64,000 nt of DNA, from the NCBI RefSeq assembly GCF_032108445.1, contig NZ_CP134876.1, positions 3,100,001-3,164,000 of the forward strand, read 5' to 3'. The notes beneath the pieces were generated by a model that was not told where the DNA came from, did not search any database, and saw only the letters and a list, made by a program, of their open reading frames with translations. Below are positions 11,309-19,055 of this stretch, piece by piece. A program made the translations under genes and the position numbers. Numbering within the stretch: the stretch's first letter is position 1; the number at the start of each line of letters is the position of its first letter. The DNA comes from Micromonospora halotolerans. GTDB taxonomy: Bacteria; Actinomycetota; Actinomycetes; Mycobacteriales; Micromonosporaceae.

Positions 11309-11379
11309 TCGGGTGACTTCGCTGACCGATTTCGACCCATGAGGTGTACGAGGGCCCACCTCGGGCAACTGGACCGACC

Positions 11380-12993
11380 ATGGGTGCAGCGGTCAGGAAC
11401 GGCGCGCAGCTGCTCGGCGAGCGGTACCGGCTGGTCGAGCAGCTCGGCGCGGGGGGCATGTCGGTCGTCTGGCGCGGCTACGACGAGGTGCTCGGACGGC
11501 AGGTGGCGATCAAGGTGCTGGCCTCGCGGCTGGCCAGTGACAAGGCGTTCCGGCACCGGATCCGGATCGAGGCGCAGGCCGCCGCGCGGCTCTGCCACCC
11601 CAACATCACCAACGTGTACGACTACGGGGAGTCCGAGCAGGTCGGGCTGACCGTCCCGTACGTGGTGATGGAGTTGGTCGACGGCGGCCCGCTGAGCAGC
11701 CGGCTCGGCCGGGGCGGGCAGCTGCCCTGGCGGGAGGCGCTGACGATCGGCGCGGAGGTGGCGTCCGCGCTGGCCACCGCGCACGCCCGGGGCGTGGTGC
11801 ACCGCGACGTGACCCCCGGCAACGTCATGCTCACCTCGACCGGGGTGAAGGTCGTCGACTTCGGCATCTCGGCGCTGGTGGGGGAGAGCGAGAAGGGCCC
11901 GGACGGGGCGCTGCTCGGCACGCCCGCCTACCTGGCGCCGGAGCGGCTGGACAACGGCCACGTCTCCCCGGCCACCGACGTCTACGCGGTCGGCCTGCTG
12001 CTCTACCGGATGCTCACCGGCCGGCTGCCCTGGCAGGCCAGCACCACCACGCAGATGCTCCGCGCCCACATGTACAACGAGCCGGACCCGATGCCGCCCG
12101 TGGTGGGACTTCCCGACGAGGTCGCCGAGCTGGTCCGGCGCTGCCTGGCGAAGCGTCCGGAGGACCGCCCGGCCACGTCCGAGGTGGCCCGTACGCTCGC
12201 CGAGGCCGCCGGGATCGCGGCGATCGTGCCGGTCTCCCCGGCGCTCGGCCAGTTCGACCCGACGCTCATGGAGAACGCGGGCACCACCATCCTGCCGTGG
12301 TCGGCGGCGACCGACGCGCTGCCCTTCTCGGCGATCCGCACGAAGACCCGCCGGGCCGCGGCCCGCCGGCGCAAGGTGGAGGCCGGGGTGGCCGCGGCCG
12401 GCCTGATCGCGGTGACCGCCGCGCTGTGGGGGGTCACCTCGAAGAGCCCGGCCAGCGGCGGGGTGGAGCCGACCGAGGCCCGGATGGGCCTGCCCGAGCC
12501 GGCCCCCTGCGCGGTCGACTACGTGCTGCGCCGCGACTCCGGCAAGGACTTCACCGCGGACCTGACCCTCACCAACACGGGTAGCCGCGAGCTGCGGGAC
12601 TGGACCATGAGCTTCACCTTCCCGGGCAGGCAGACGGTCGGCGCGGCCCAGCCCGCGGTACGCCAGCAGGGCAAGACCGTGCTGGTGCAGGCCCCGGCAA
12701 CCGACGCCGCGCTGGCGCCGGGCGCCTCGAAGAAGGTCTCGCTGACGGGCAGCTACACCGGGGGCAACCCACTGCCGGTGGAGTTCAAGGTCGGCGAAAG
12801 CACCTGCGGCGTGCAGGTGTCCGGCGTCGCCGGGTCCGCGCCGAGCACGGCGCCGCCGCCCACCAGGGCGCCGGCGGCCAAGGCACCGGCGAAGGCGCCG
12901 GCGGCCAAGGCACCGGCGAAGGCGCCCGCGAAGTCCGCCGCGAAGGGCAAGCCCGGCAAGGGCAAGGAGGACGGCAAGGGAAAAGGCAGGTAG
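11380..12993 (+). CDS. Serine/threonine protein kinase with extracytoplasmic CBM2-like domain
   Basis: A 537-residue Hanks-type kinase starting at ATG 11380; GTG 11344 is a possible longer start, and neither has an SD. Kinase motifs: GAGGMSVVW loop, AIKVL Lys, HRDVTPGN catalytic loop, DFGIS, and an APE-like LAPER. The HRD loop has Thr where most bacterial kinases have Lys. A single membrane segment (about 333-352) leads to a domain with a pair of Cys and Trp-containing strands resembling family 2 carbohydrate-binding modules (about 375-480). An Ala/Lys/Pro tail with a 27-bp tandem repeat follows. The outside domain may sense a wall or environmental polysaccharide. The reading frame may be shifted near the end: another frame continues Gly/Lys-rich to a TGA at 13038. 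Confidence 0.88.
   Translation: MGAAVRNGAQLLGERYRLVEQLGAGGMSVVWRGYDEVLGRQVAIKVLASRLASDKAFRHRIRIEAQAAARLCHPNITNVYDYGESEQVGLTVPYVVMELVDGGPLSSRLGRGGQLPWREALTIGAEVASALATAHARGVVHRDVTPGNVMLTSTGVKVVDFGISALVGESEKGPDGALLGTPAYLAPERLDNGHVSPATDVYAVGLLLYRMLTGRLPWQASTTTQMLRAHMYNEPDPMPPVVGLPDEVAELVRRCLAKRPEDRPATSEVARTLAEAAGIAAIVPVSPALGQFDPTLMENAGTTILPWSAATDALPFSAIRTKTRRAAARRRKVEAGVAAAGLIAVTAALWGVTSKSPASGGVEPTEARMGLPEPAPCAVDYVLRRDSGKDFTADLTLTNTGSRELRDWTMSFTFPGRQTVGAAQPAVRQQGKTVLVQAPATDAALAPGASKKVSLTGSYTGGNPLPVEFKVGESTCGVQVSGVAGSAPSTAPPPTRAPAAKAPAKAPAAKAPAKAPAKSAAKGKPGKGKEDGKGKGR
12868..12933 (+). repeat. 27-bp tandem repeat in kinase tail
   Basis: Two perfect 27-bp copies (12868-12894 and 12895-12921) plus a 12-base partial copy encode the APAAKAPAK unit near the C-terminus of the kinase. 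Such repeats change length by slippage; the tail probably acts as a flexible, positively charged tether. Confidence 0.85.
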
Positions 12994-13043
12994 ACCGGCC
13001 GAAGGGGGGCGGGCACGGCGGCAAGGCCAAGAAGAAGTGACGG

Positions 13044-13712
13044 TCAGGTCAGCCCGGCGAACTGCTGCACCCGATCGATCGGGCCCTCCACGATGAGGAC
13101 GCTCTCCGGTTCGAGGACGGTGTCCGGGTCCGCGTAGCGGAACGGCTCGCCGGCGGGTTTCGCGCCGACCACCATCACCCCGTACCGGTCGATCGGGGTC
13201 AGCTCGCGCAGCGACCGGCCGACCAGCGACGGGGGCACCCGAACCTTGGCGATCGCGAAGTTGTGGCCGAACTCCATGAAGTCGAGCATCCGGCTGACGA
13301 TGAGGTGCGCCACCCGGTCCCCGGTCTCCGCTTCGGGAAAGATGACGTGGTGCACGCCCACCGAGTGCAGGATCTTCGCGTGCTTCTCCGAGGTGGCCCG
13401 CGCCCAGATCTGCGGAATGGCCAGCTCGGTCAGGGCCAGCACGGTGAGCACGCTCGCCTCGACCGACGCGCCGATGGCGACCACCACCCGGCGGAAGTCC
13501 GCGACCCCCAGTTGGCGCAGCACGTTCTCCTCGGTGGTGTCCGCCTGCACCACCCGGTCGAGCCGGGACGCCCAGCGCTGCACCCGGTCCTGCTGGTGGT
13601 CGATGGCGAGTACGTCGTGGTCGAGTTGCAGCAGCGAGCCGGCCAGTCGGGAGCCGAAGCGGCCCAGGCCGATCACCACGACGCTGCTGTCGTCCGTCTT
13701 CCTAGCCGACAA
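13044..13712 (-). CDS. TrkA/KtrA-type potassium-uptake regulatory subunit
   Basis: A 222-residue cytoplasmic gating protein. An N-terminal RCK/TrkA-N Rossmann domain has VVVIGLGRFGSRLA and the acidic end of the second strand (LAIDH), binding NAD(H) or ATP/ADP. A TrkA-C domain (about 140-222) follows, a common site for small ligands such as c-di-AMP in KtrA/KtrC proteins. The best start is TTG at 13712, because GAGGAG stands seven bases upstream. The coding region overlaps the membrane subunit's 3' end by eleven bases, so the two are made together and form the Ktr-like complex. Confidence 0.9.
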   Translation of the reverse strand: MSARKTDDSSVVVIGLGRFGSRLAGSLLQLDHDVLAIDHQQDRVQRWASRLDRVVQADTTEENVLRQLGVADFRRVVVAIGASVEASVLTVLALTELAIPQIWARATSEKHAKILHSVGVHHVIFPEAETGDRVAHLIVSRMLDFMEFGHNFAIAKVRVPPSLVGRSLRELTPIDRYGVMVVGAKPAGEPFRYADPDTVLEPESVLIVEGPIDRVQQFAGLT

Positions 13713-15270
13713 CGGGTTGCTCCTCCGGGTAGCGGTACAGGTGTCGCCGGGTGTTCAACGCGATCGCCGACCCGAGGGTGAGCGGGCCGACCCGGCCGAT
13801 GAACATGAGCACGATGAGCACGTACTTGCCGGGCTGCGACAGCTCCGGGGCGAGGCCGGTGGAGAGACCCGTGGTGCTGAACGCCGAGGTCACCTCGAAC
13901 AGCGCCGCGAAGTTGCGCAGGTTGTCGGTGAACACGATCAGCAGGATCGTGCCGAGGACCACCAGCGCCACGCTGAGCAGCGACACGGTGAGCGCCTGGC
14001 GTTGGCTGGCCGTGGCCACCCGCCGCCCGCCCACCGCCACGTCCGGCTCGCCGCGCAGCTCGGCCCAGATCACGAAGGCGAGCAGGAAGAACGTCGAGAC
14101 CTTGATGCCGCCCGCGGTGCTGGCGCTGCCGCCGCCGATGAACATGAGCACGATCAGCAGCGGGTAGCTCTCCTCGGCGAGCCGGTCGGTGTTGATCACG
14201 TCGAAACCGCCGGTGCGGCTCAGCGCGATCTGGGCGAACGACGCCAGCGCCTTGCCCGGCGCGTCGTAGGTGCCGATGGTGGCCGGGTTGGTCCACTCGG
14301 CGAGCAGCAGGTACAGGAAGCCCGACCCGATCAGCACGACGGTGCCCCAGATGGTCAGCTTGGTGGCGACCGCCCAGCGGCGCGGCCGCCGCCAGAGCCG
14401 GGCGGCCTCGAACAGCGCCGGGAAGCCGAGGCCGCCGACGATCGCGCCGAGACTCAGCGGAAGCGCGACCCACGGGTCGCGGGAGAAGGCGACCAGGCCG
14501 TCGGAGTAGAGGGTGAAGCCGCCGTTGTTGAACGCCTGGACGGCGTGGAAGCTGGCGTACCAGAGCGCCCGGCCCGGGGAATAGTCGTAGACCAGCCAGA
14601 GCCGTCCGGTGATCACCACCGTCATCAGAGCCTCGGTGACGAGGACCGTGGCGACGATCCGGACCAGAAGCCAGCTCACGTCGCCGAGGCGGAACTCGGC
14701 GGTCTCGGCCTGCACGAGCAGCCGGTTGCGCAGGCCGAGCTGCCGGGAGACCACCAGGATCACCAGCGCCGCGACGGTCAGGATGCCCAGGCCGCCGAGC
14801 TGGGTGAGCACCGTGATCATGACCAGGCCGAAGTGGTTCCAGTAGTTCGGCGTGTCGTTGACGGCGAGGCCGGTGACCGAGACCGCCGAGGTCGAGGTGA
14901 ACAGCGCCGTGACGAACGGGGTGTAGCGGCTCTCGCTGGTGGCCCAGGGCAGCATCAGCAGGCCGGCGCCGAGCAGGATCACCGCCAGGAACCCGAACGG
15001 CACCAGCCGTACGGGGTTCCGGAACAGGCGACGCACCAGGTCATCTTCCGTCCGGAGATTCACCGGAAGGTCAGGAACCGACCAACTGGACTCTGACCGG
15101 GTCCGCGCCGGGGCGGCTCGGGGCCCCGGGGCGGCGCCTGCCTGAGGCGGGGTGCCCGGCTGGCTGCTGGCGGACGGGCGACGGTGGTCAGCGCTGAGCA
15201 CGGCCTCGTGCCGGAGCACCAGCTCGTCGCGACGACGGCCCGGGATGTTCGTGTGGGCCGCTACGAACAT
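13702..15270 (-). CDS. TrkH/KtrB-type potassium-uptake membrane subunit
   Basis: Up to 522 residues. The pore consists of four repeats, each with a Gly-containing selectivity loop: SAVSVTGLAV, AFNNGGFTL, LSRTGGFDVI and AFSTTGLSTG. Membrane segments begin near residue 88. The first 80 residues are polar and low in complexity, so translation may start later; ATG 15270 has no SD and GTG 15201 is one alternative. The protein mediates K+ uptake gated by the overlapping TrkA-type subunit downstream. A possible 41-residue ORF lies just upstream on the same strand. Confidence 0.9.
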   Translation of the reverse strand: MFVAAHTNIPGRRRDELVLRHEAVLSADHRRPSASSQPGTPPQAGAAPGPRAAPARTRSESSWSVPDLPVNLRTEDDLVRRLFRNPVRLVPFGFLAVILLGAGLLMLPWATSESRYTPFVTALFTSTSAVSVTGLAVNDTPNYWNHFGLVMITVLTQLGGLGILTVAALVILVVSRQLGLRNRLLVQAETAEFRLGDVSWLLVRIVATVLVTEALMTVVITGRLWLVYDYSPGRALWYASFHAVQAFNNGGFTLYSDGLVAFSRDPWVALPLSLGAIVGGLGFPALFEAARLWRRPRRWAVATKLTIWGTVVLIGSGFLYLLLAEWTNPATIGTYDAPGKALASFAQIALSRTGGFDVINTDRLAEESYPLLIVLMFIGGGSASTAGGIKVSTFFLLAFVIWAELRGEPDVAVGGRRVATASQRQALTVSLLSVALVVLGTILLIVFTDNLRNFAALFEVTSAFSTTGLSTGLAPELSQPGKYVLIVLMFIGRVGPLTLGSAIALNTRRHLYRYPEEQPVVG

Positions 15271-15351
15271 GATGACGTGGATGGATCGGATGTCTCGGTG
15301 ACACGTGACTCTGACCGTGTCGTCGTGGGTGCCTCGATAGCGGCTCGTGAG

Positions 15352-15477
15352 TTACTGCCCGGGTCGCTCGTCCACGTAGATGCCGCGTCCCGGCTGGCCG
15401 GTGATCAGCCACGTCAGCTCCAACAGGTCGCGAGTGCCCTGCCGTCCGTCCTCGGTGAGAATCCGGGACCTTTCCAT
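15352..15477 (-). CDS. Putative 41-residue small protein upstream of the potassium-uptake genes
   Basis: An ATG at 15477 opens a frame ending at TAA (15352-15354), giving a 41-residue peptide that begins MERSRILTEDGRQ and ends IYVDERPGQ. It contains DLLELTWLITG in the middle. Roughly four fifths of its codons end in G or C, as in real genes here. It lies on the same strand as the ktr-like genes, 81 bases before the first possible transporter start. I do not recognise the family, and no clear SD or -10 fixes the start. It could be a leader peptide or an independent small protein. Confidence 0.45.
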   Translation of the reverse strand: MERSRILTEDGRQGTRDLLELTWLITGQPGRGIYVDERPGQ

Positions 15478-15492
15478 CGTCCGGGCGATTCA

Positions 15493-15521
15493 TGTCCGCT
15501 ATGCGTAACATGCCCTATTAA
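15493..15521 (+). promoter_or_regulatory. Candidate promoter of the collagen-like surface protein gene
   Basis: TGTCCG (15493-15498) and TATTAA (15516-15521) stand 17 bases apart. The region is unusually AT-rich for this genome. Transcription from here would give a leader of about 40 bases with GGGGGAC as ribosome site before ATG 15568. The rest of the 15271-15567 spacer holds only the putative small ORF on the other strand. Confidence 0.35.
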
Positions 15522-15567
15522 TGGTCGTTTCGTCCCGTGTCAAGGATCCACGATACGGGGGACGTAC

Positions 15568-16773
15568 ATGAGAATGACCTCTGCGCCGAACAGGCGAGCG
15601 AGCATCGGAGTGCGGTTGGCCGCCTTCGGGTTGCTGACCGGCGCCCTGGTGCTCGGCGGCACGCCGGCCCTGGCCGCCCAGACGATCAGCATCGATCCGT
15701 TGGACGTACCGAAGAGGGCGGCGGACGCGTCCCAGTTCTGCTATCCGGGCGGCGGGCCCTTCCCGAACGAAGAGACGTGGGTGTTCGACCTGTCCGGCGA
15801 CCCGCAGACCAGCGGCGTCTTCCAGTCGCTGTCGACGACGTTCAGGACGTCCGGCGGCACCGTGACGCGGCCGATCCCCGGCACGCCGAACAGTGAGATC
15901 GTCGACTTCGAGGGCGTGAGCCGAGCCTTCATCCGGCTGCCGGCCGGCTGGACGCTCACCGGCGCCACCGCGGTGATCTCGGGGACGGCGGAGAAATTCG
16001 TCCTCGCCCACACCTGCGCCGCCTCCGGGGCCCCGGGGAATCCAGGAGATCCAGGTGACCCCGGGGATCCGGGGGACCCCGGCGACCCCGGCGACCCGGG
16101 CGACCCCGGCGACCCGGGCGACCCGGGATACCCCGGGGATCCGGGCGACCCGGGGTATCCCGGGAACCCGGGACACCCCGGCGATCCCGGATACCCGGGA
16201 GGTCAGCAGCAGGTCAGCCTGTCGATCGACAAGAAGGCCCGGGTCGAGTCGGACTGCCGCGAGCGGTGTGAGAACGACGGCTTCGCGGCCGAGGGCGACA
16301 AGATCTTCTACACCTACCGGGTCGCCAACACCGGAACCGTGAGAATCACCGACGTCTCGGTCGACGACCCGACCGCCGGGTACGTGACCTGCAACAACAC
16401 CAGCCTCGCCCCGGGCACCAGCACGGACTGCCACGCCGTCCATCCCCACGAGGTCGACTGGCGTGACGTCAAGGAGGGCAAGGTGGTGAACACCGCCCGG
16501 GCCAGCGGTCGGTACCGCTACCGGACCGTGGTCTCCGACCCGGTCACCGTCACTATCTGCATCCGGGACGGCAAGTACGACCACCGCAAGGACGACAAGG
16601 ACTGGCAGGGCGGCAAGGACGGGGAAGACTGGCAGAAGGGCAAGGACGGCAAACTGCCGGTGACCGGCACGAGTTCCGTCCAGACGGCCTCGCTGGGTGG
16701 CGGCCTGCTGGCCGCCGGCGGTCTCCTGGTCGGCCTGAGCCGGCTGCGGCGGAGGATGCGCGTCACCGCCTGA
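15568..16773 (+). CDS. Collagen-like, LPxTG-anchored cell-surface protein
   Basis: A 401-residue exported protein. A signal peptide (about 1-36, ending GTPALA) precedes an unassigned globular domain (about 37-150) with two Cys. A collagen-like stretch of about 19 Gly-x-Pro/Asp triplets, mostly GDP, GYP and GNP, covers about 152-210. A DUF11-like beta domain with [21 protein letters not shown] follows, then a Lys/Asp-rich wall-spanning segment. The end is a sortase signal: LPVTG, a hydrophobic helix and a RLRRRMR tail. Sortase should cleave between Thr and Gly and attach the protein to peptidoglycan. No sortase gene is next to it, so a housekeeping enzyme elsewhere is implied. A strong hairpin follows the gene. 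Confidence 0.85.
   Translation: MRMTSAPNRRASIGVRLAAFGLLTGALVLGGTPALAAQTISIDPLDVPKRAADASQFCYPGGGPFPNEETWVFDLSGDPQTSGVFQSLSTTFRTSGGTVTRPIPGTPNSEIVDFEGVSRAFIRLPAGWTLTGATAVISGTAEKFVLAHTCAASGAPGNPGDPGDPGDPGDPGDPGDPGDPGDPGDPGYPGDPGDPGYPGNPGHPGDPGYPGGQQQVSLSIDKKARVESDCRERCENDGFAAEGDKIFYTYRVANTGTVRITDVSVDDPTAGYVTCNNTSLAPGTSTDCHAVHPHEVDWRDVKEGKVVNTARASGRYRYRTVVSDPVTVTICIRDGKYDHRKDDKDWQGGKDGEDWQKGKDGKLPVTGTSSVQTASLGGGLLAAGGLLVGLSRLRRRMRVTA
16042..16200 (+). repeat. 9/18-bp tandem repeats encoding Gly-x-y collagen triplets
   Basis: About 160 bases of near-perfect repeats built on GGCGACCCC and GGCGACCCG encode the collagen-like region. The DNA repeats are more uniform than protein selection alone needs, which suggests recent expansion or contraction by slippage. 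This is not a CRISPR array, because there are no unique spacers and the frame is open. Confidence 0.9.
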
Positions 16774-16788
16774 CCCGTACCTCCGAAG

Positions 16789-16830
16789 CGCTCCGGGCAC
16801 CGCACGCGGTGTCCGGAGCGTTCCGTGTTT
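16789..16830 (+). terminator. Rho-independent-type terminator after the surface protein gene
   Basis: A 15-bp stem with one G-U pair (16789-16803 with 16806-16820) has a tight loop and is followed by a T-rich run, TTCCGTGTTT. It lies 16 bases after the stop codon. Confidence 0.75.
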
Positions 16831-17049
16831 CGGGCGGCTTCGATGGCGGGGCGCGACACAGTGGCGTCCCGCGCGGTGGTGGCGGCGGCCACCGGGACCG
16901 GAGGAGTGATCCGCCGGCCCGGGGTGCTTGTAACGGCCGGCCACCCCACCTGCGTTACTTGTGTGTTTCGGCCACATAGCCCGTGCGTGACGTCACTTCT
17001 AGCGTGAGCCGACAACTGACACTTCCCCCTGTCCCCACCTGGAGTCGCA
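16831..17049 (+). promoter_or_regulatory. Upstream region of the ABC importer, with GlnR-box-like half sites
   Basis: GTAAC (16930-16934) and GTTAC-6-GTTTC (16954-16969) resemble parts of actinobacterial nitrogen-regulator boxes (GTnAC-6-GaAAC), though the spacing between the pairs is eight rather than six. A perfect TGACGTCA palindrome is at 16988-16995, and TAGCGT at 17000-17005 could be a -10. CTGGAG precedes the ATG at 17050. Nothing here proves control by nitrogen. Confidence 0.25.
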
Positions 17050-18252
17050 ATGACGATCCGGCACACGCGACGGGTGTTCCTTTCCGCCGCCACGGTGATG
17101 GCGGCCGCGCTCGCGGCCACGGCCTGTGGCAGCCCGCAGGACACCGCCTCCGGCGGCGGCGACGCCGCACCGGTCAAGGTCGGCCTGGTGTATTCCCAGT
17201 CCGGGCCGCTGGCCAGCTACGGCAAGCAGTACATCGAGGGCTTCAAGGCCGGCCTCGACTTCGCCACGAAGGGCACCGGCAAGGTCGGCGACCGGAAGGT
17301 CGAGCTGACCGAGGTCGACGACGCGGGCGACCCAGCCAAGGCGGTCTCCGCGGCCAAGGACCTCATCGGCAAGGGCACGAAGATCATCGCCGGGTCCACC
17401 TCGTCCGGCGTGGCCCTCCAGGTCGCCCCGATCGCGGCGCAGAACAAGGTGCTGTTCATCTCCGGACCGGCCGCCACCGACGCGGTGACCGGCGCGAACA
17501 AGTACACCTTCCGCTCGGGCCGGCAGTCGTACCAGGACGTGGTGACCGCCAAGTCGTTCATCGGCGACGCCGCCGGCAAGAAGGTGGTCGTCTTCGCCCA
17601 GGACGGCGCCTTCGGTGACGCCAACGAGGCCGCCGTCAAGGCCGTCATCGGCGGTGCCGGCGCGACCGTGAGCAGCGTGCGGGCCCCGGCCAGCGCGACC
17701 GAGTTCACCCCGTTCGCCAGCCAGATCAAGGCCGCCAAGCCGGACCTGCTCTTCGTCGCCTGGGCCGGCACCACCGCCCCGGCCATGTGGCAGACCCTCG
17801 ACCAGCAGGGCGTGCTCTCCTCCACCACGGTCGTCACCGGCCTGGACATCCGCGCCTCCTGGCCCACCTTCGGGGCGGCCGGCAGCAAGATCTCCTTCCT
17901 GTCGCACTACTTCGACGGGGCCAGCGACACCGAGGCCGCCAAGGCCGCCAAGGCGAAGATCCCCGGCGGCACGCTCGACCTGTTCCACCCGGACGGCTTC
18001 GCGGCCGCCCAGATGGTCGTCCGCGCCGTGCAGGAGGGTGGCGACGACGTGGACAAGATGGTCAAGGCGCTGGAGGGCTGGCAGTTCGACGGCGTCAAGG
18101 GCAAGATGACCATTCGCGCCGAGGACCACGCGCTGCTCCAGCCGATGTACCAGGCGAAGCTCTCCGGCAGCGGCACCGCCTTCACGGCGTCCGCGCAGAA
18201 GACCCTGACCGGTGACGAGAGCGCGCCGCCGGTCGCGCAGATGAAGGGCTGA
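17050..18252 (+). CDS. Branched-chain-type ABC importer substrate-binding lipoprotein
   Basis: A 400-residue periplasmic-binding protein of the LivK/type 1 fold. The N-terminus has a twin-arginine motif, TRRVFLS, a hydrophobic stretch and a lipobox, ATAC, giving Cys27 as lipidated residue, so a Tat-exported lipoprotein is likely. The mature part begins VKVGLVYSQSGPLASYG, the typical first strand and ligand loop. It starts the five-gene operon and is followed four bases later by the first ATPase gene. The ligand could be an amino acid, an amide or urea, or a short-chain acid; the residues visible do not decide. Confidence 0.9.
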   Translation: MTIRHTRRVFLSAATVMAAALAATACGSPQDTASGGGDAAPVKVGLVYSQSGPLASYGKQYIEGFKAGLDFATKGTGKVGDRKVELTEVDDAGDPAKAVSAAKDLIGKGTKIIAGSTSSGVALQVAPIAAQNKVLFISGPAATDAVTGANKYTFRSGRQSYQDVVTAKSFIGDAAGKKVVVFAQDGAFGDANEAAVKAVIGGAGATVSSVRAPASATEFTPFASQIKAAKPDLLFVAWAGTTAPAMWQTLDQQGVLSSTTVVTGLDIRASWPTFGAAGSKISFLSHYFDGASDTEAAKAAKAKIPGGTLDLFHPDGFAAAQMVVRAVQEGGDDVDKMVKALEGWQFDGVKGKMTIRAEDHALLQPMYQAKLSGSGTAFTASAQKTLTGDESAPPVAQMKG

Positions 18253-18256
18253 CCCA

Positions 18257-19000
18257 GTGCTCGCCACCCGCGGTCTGACCTGGCGGATCGGTGAGGTCGC
18301 CATCGTCGACTCCGTCTACCTCGACCTCGCACCGGGGGAGTTCCTCGGCGTGATCGGGCCGAACGGCGCCGGCAAGACCTCCCTGTTCAACCTGATCACC
18401 GGCCTGCGCCGGCCCACCGAGGGGCGGATCCTGCTGGACGGGGCGGACGTCACCGAACTCCCCCCGCACCGGCGGGCCCGCCTCGGTCTGGGGCGTACCT
18501 TCCAGGCGTCCTCGGTCTTCGGGTCGCTGACGGTGCGGGAGAACGTCCGGCTCGCCGTACAGGCGCACCGGGGTGGCTCGATGAAGCTGTGGCGGCGGGC
18601 GGCGGCCGACCGGGAGGTGGCCGCCGCCGCCGACGCGGCGCTCGACCGGGTGGGCCTGGCCCACCGGGGTACGGCGCTGGCCGGCACCCTGGCCCACGGC
18701 GAGAAGCGCAAGCTGGAGATCGCCCTGCTGCTCGCCGGTGAGCCCCGGGTGATGCTGCTGGACGAGCCGATGGCCGGGGTGAGCGCCGAGGACGTGCCCG
18801 AGCTGGTCCGCGTGATCAAGTCGCTGACCGGCGACAGCGGCCGGTCGGTGCTCATGGTGGAGCACCACATGGACGTGATCCTGGAGCTGGCCGACCGGAT
18901 CGCCGTGATGCACCACGGCGCGCTGCTGGCCTGCGACACCCCGGACACGGTGATGGCGAACGCCACCGTGCAGGAGGCGTACCTGGGGGAGTCGCTGTGA
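18257..19000 (+). CDS. ABC importer ATPase, LivG-like
   Basis: A 247-residue ATPase. Walker A is GPNGAGKTS, and the LivG-type linker GLGRTFQASSVFGSLTVRENV follows. The signature region is LAHGEKRKLEIALLL, where the usual LSxGxQ is changed to LAHGEK as in many LivG proteins. Walker B is VMLLDEPMAGVS and the switch His is in MVEHHMD. It should couple ATP hydrolysis to import through the two membrane proteins downstream. The GTG start is four bases after the binding-protein stop. Confidence 0.93.
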   Translation: MLATRGLTWRIGEVAIVDSVYLDLAPGEFLGVIGPNGAGKTSLFNLITGLRRPTEGRILLDGADVTELPPHRRARLGLGRTFQASSVFGSLTVRENVRLAVQAHRGGSMKLWRRAAADREVAAAADAALDRVGLAHRGTALAGTLAHGEKRKLEIALLLAGEPRVMLLDEPMAGVSAEDVPELVRVIKSLTGDSGRSVLMVEHHMDVILELADRIAVMHHGALLACDTPDTVMANATVQEAYLGESL

Positions 19001-19043
19001 GCGCGAGGAGTGAGCCGGGTCTGCGAGCCCCGCAGTCGCGAAC
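18998..19043 (+). repeat. Intergenic repeat-like spacer between the two ATPase genes
   Basis: This segment runs from the livG-like stop to the ribosome site of the next gene. It has the GCGCGAGGAGTGAGC...GCAGTCGCGAACGGAG form that I recall as a frequently copied spacer in actinobacterial operons. It keeps an open frame and ends at the SD of the downstream gene. Only one clear copy is in the window, so repeat status rests on memory. Confidence 0.4.
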
Positions 19044-19055
19044 GGAGGCAGCGCT

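Noticed and set aside
7661..11368. Long antisense frame across four genes
   Set aside because: Shadow of GC-rich third positions; no recognisable domain.
11380..12993. Kinase as a pseudokinase because of HRDVT
   Set aside because: The catalytic Asp, ATP-binding Lys, DFG and the Asn after the loop are all present.
15271..15567. c-di-AMP (ydaO-type) riboswitch before the potassium transporter or surface protein
   Set aside because: I looked because TrkA-C-type subunits often bind c-di-AMP; only a short GGGGGAC-like stretch is present, used as ribosome site, and the characteristic paired helices are not seen.
16042..16200. Tandem repeats as a CRISPR array
   Set aside because: Unit of 9/18 bases, no spacers, and the frame encodes collagen triplets.
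16988..16995. TGACGTCA palindrome as a regulator site
   Set aside because: An 8-base palindrome is expected by chance often enough; kept only as a remark.
16825..17007. 60-residue ORF in the spacer before the ABC importer
   Set aside because: No SD or -10 at correct distance, and it lies over the likely promoter.
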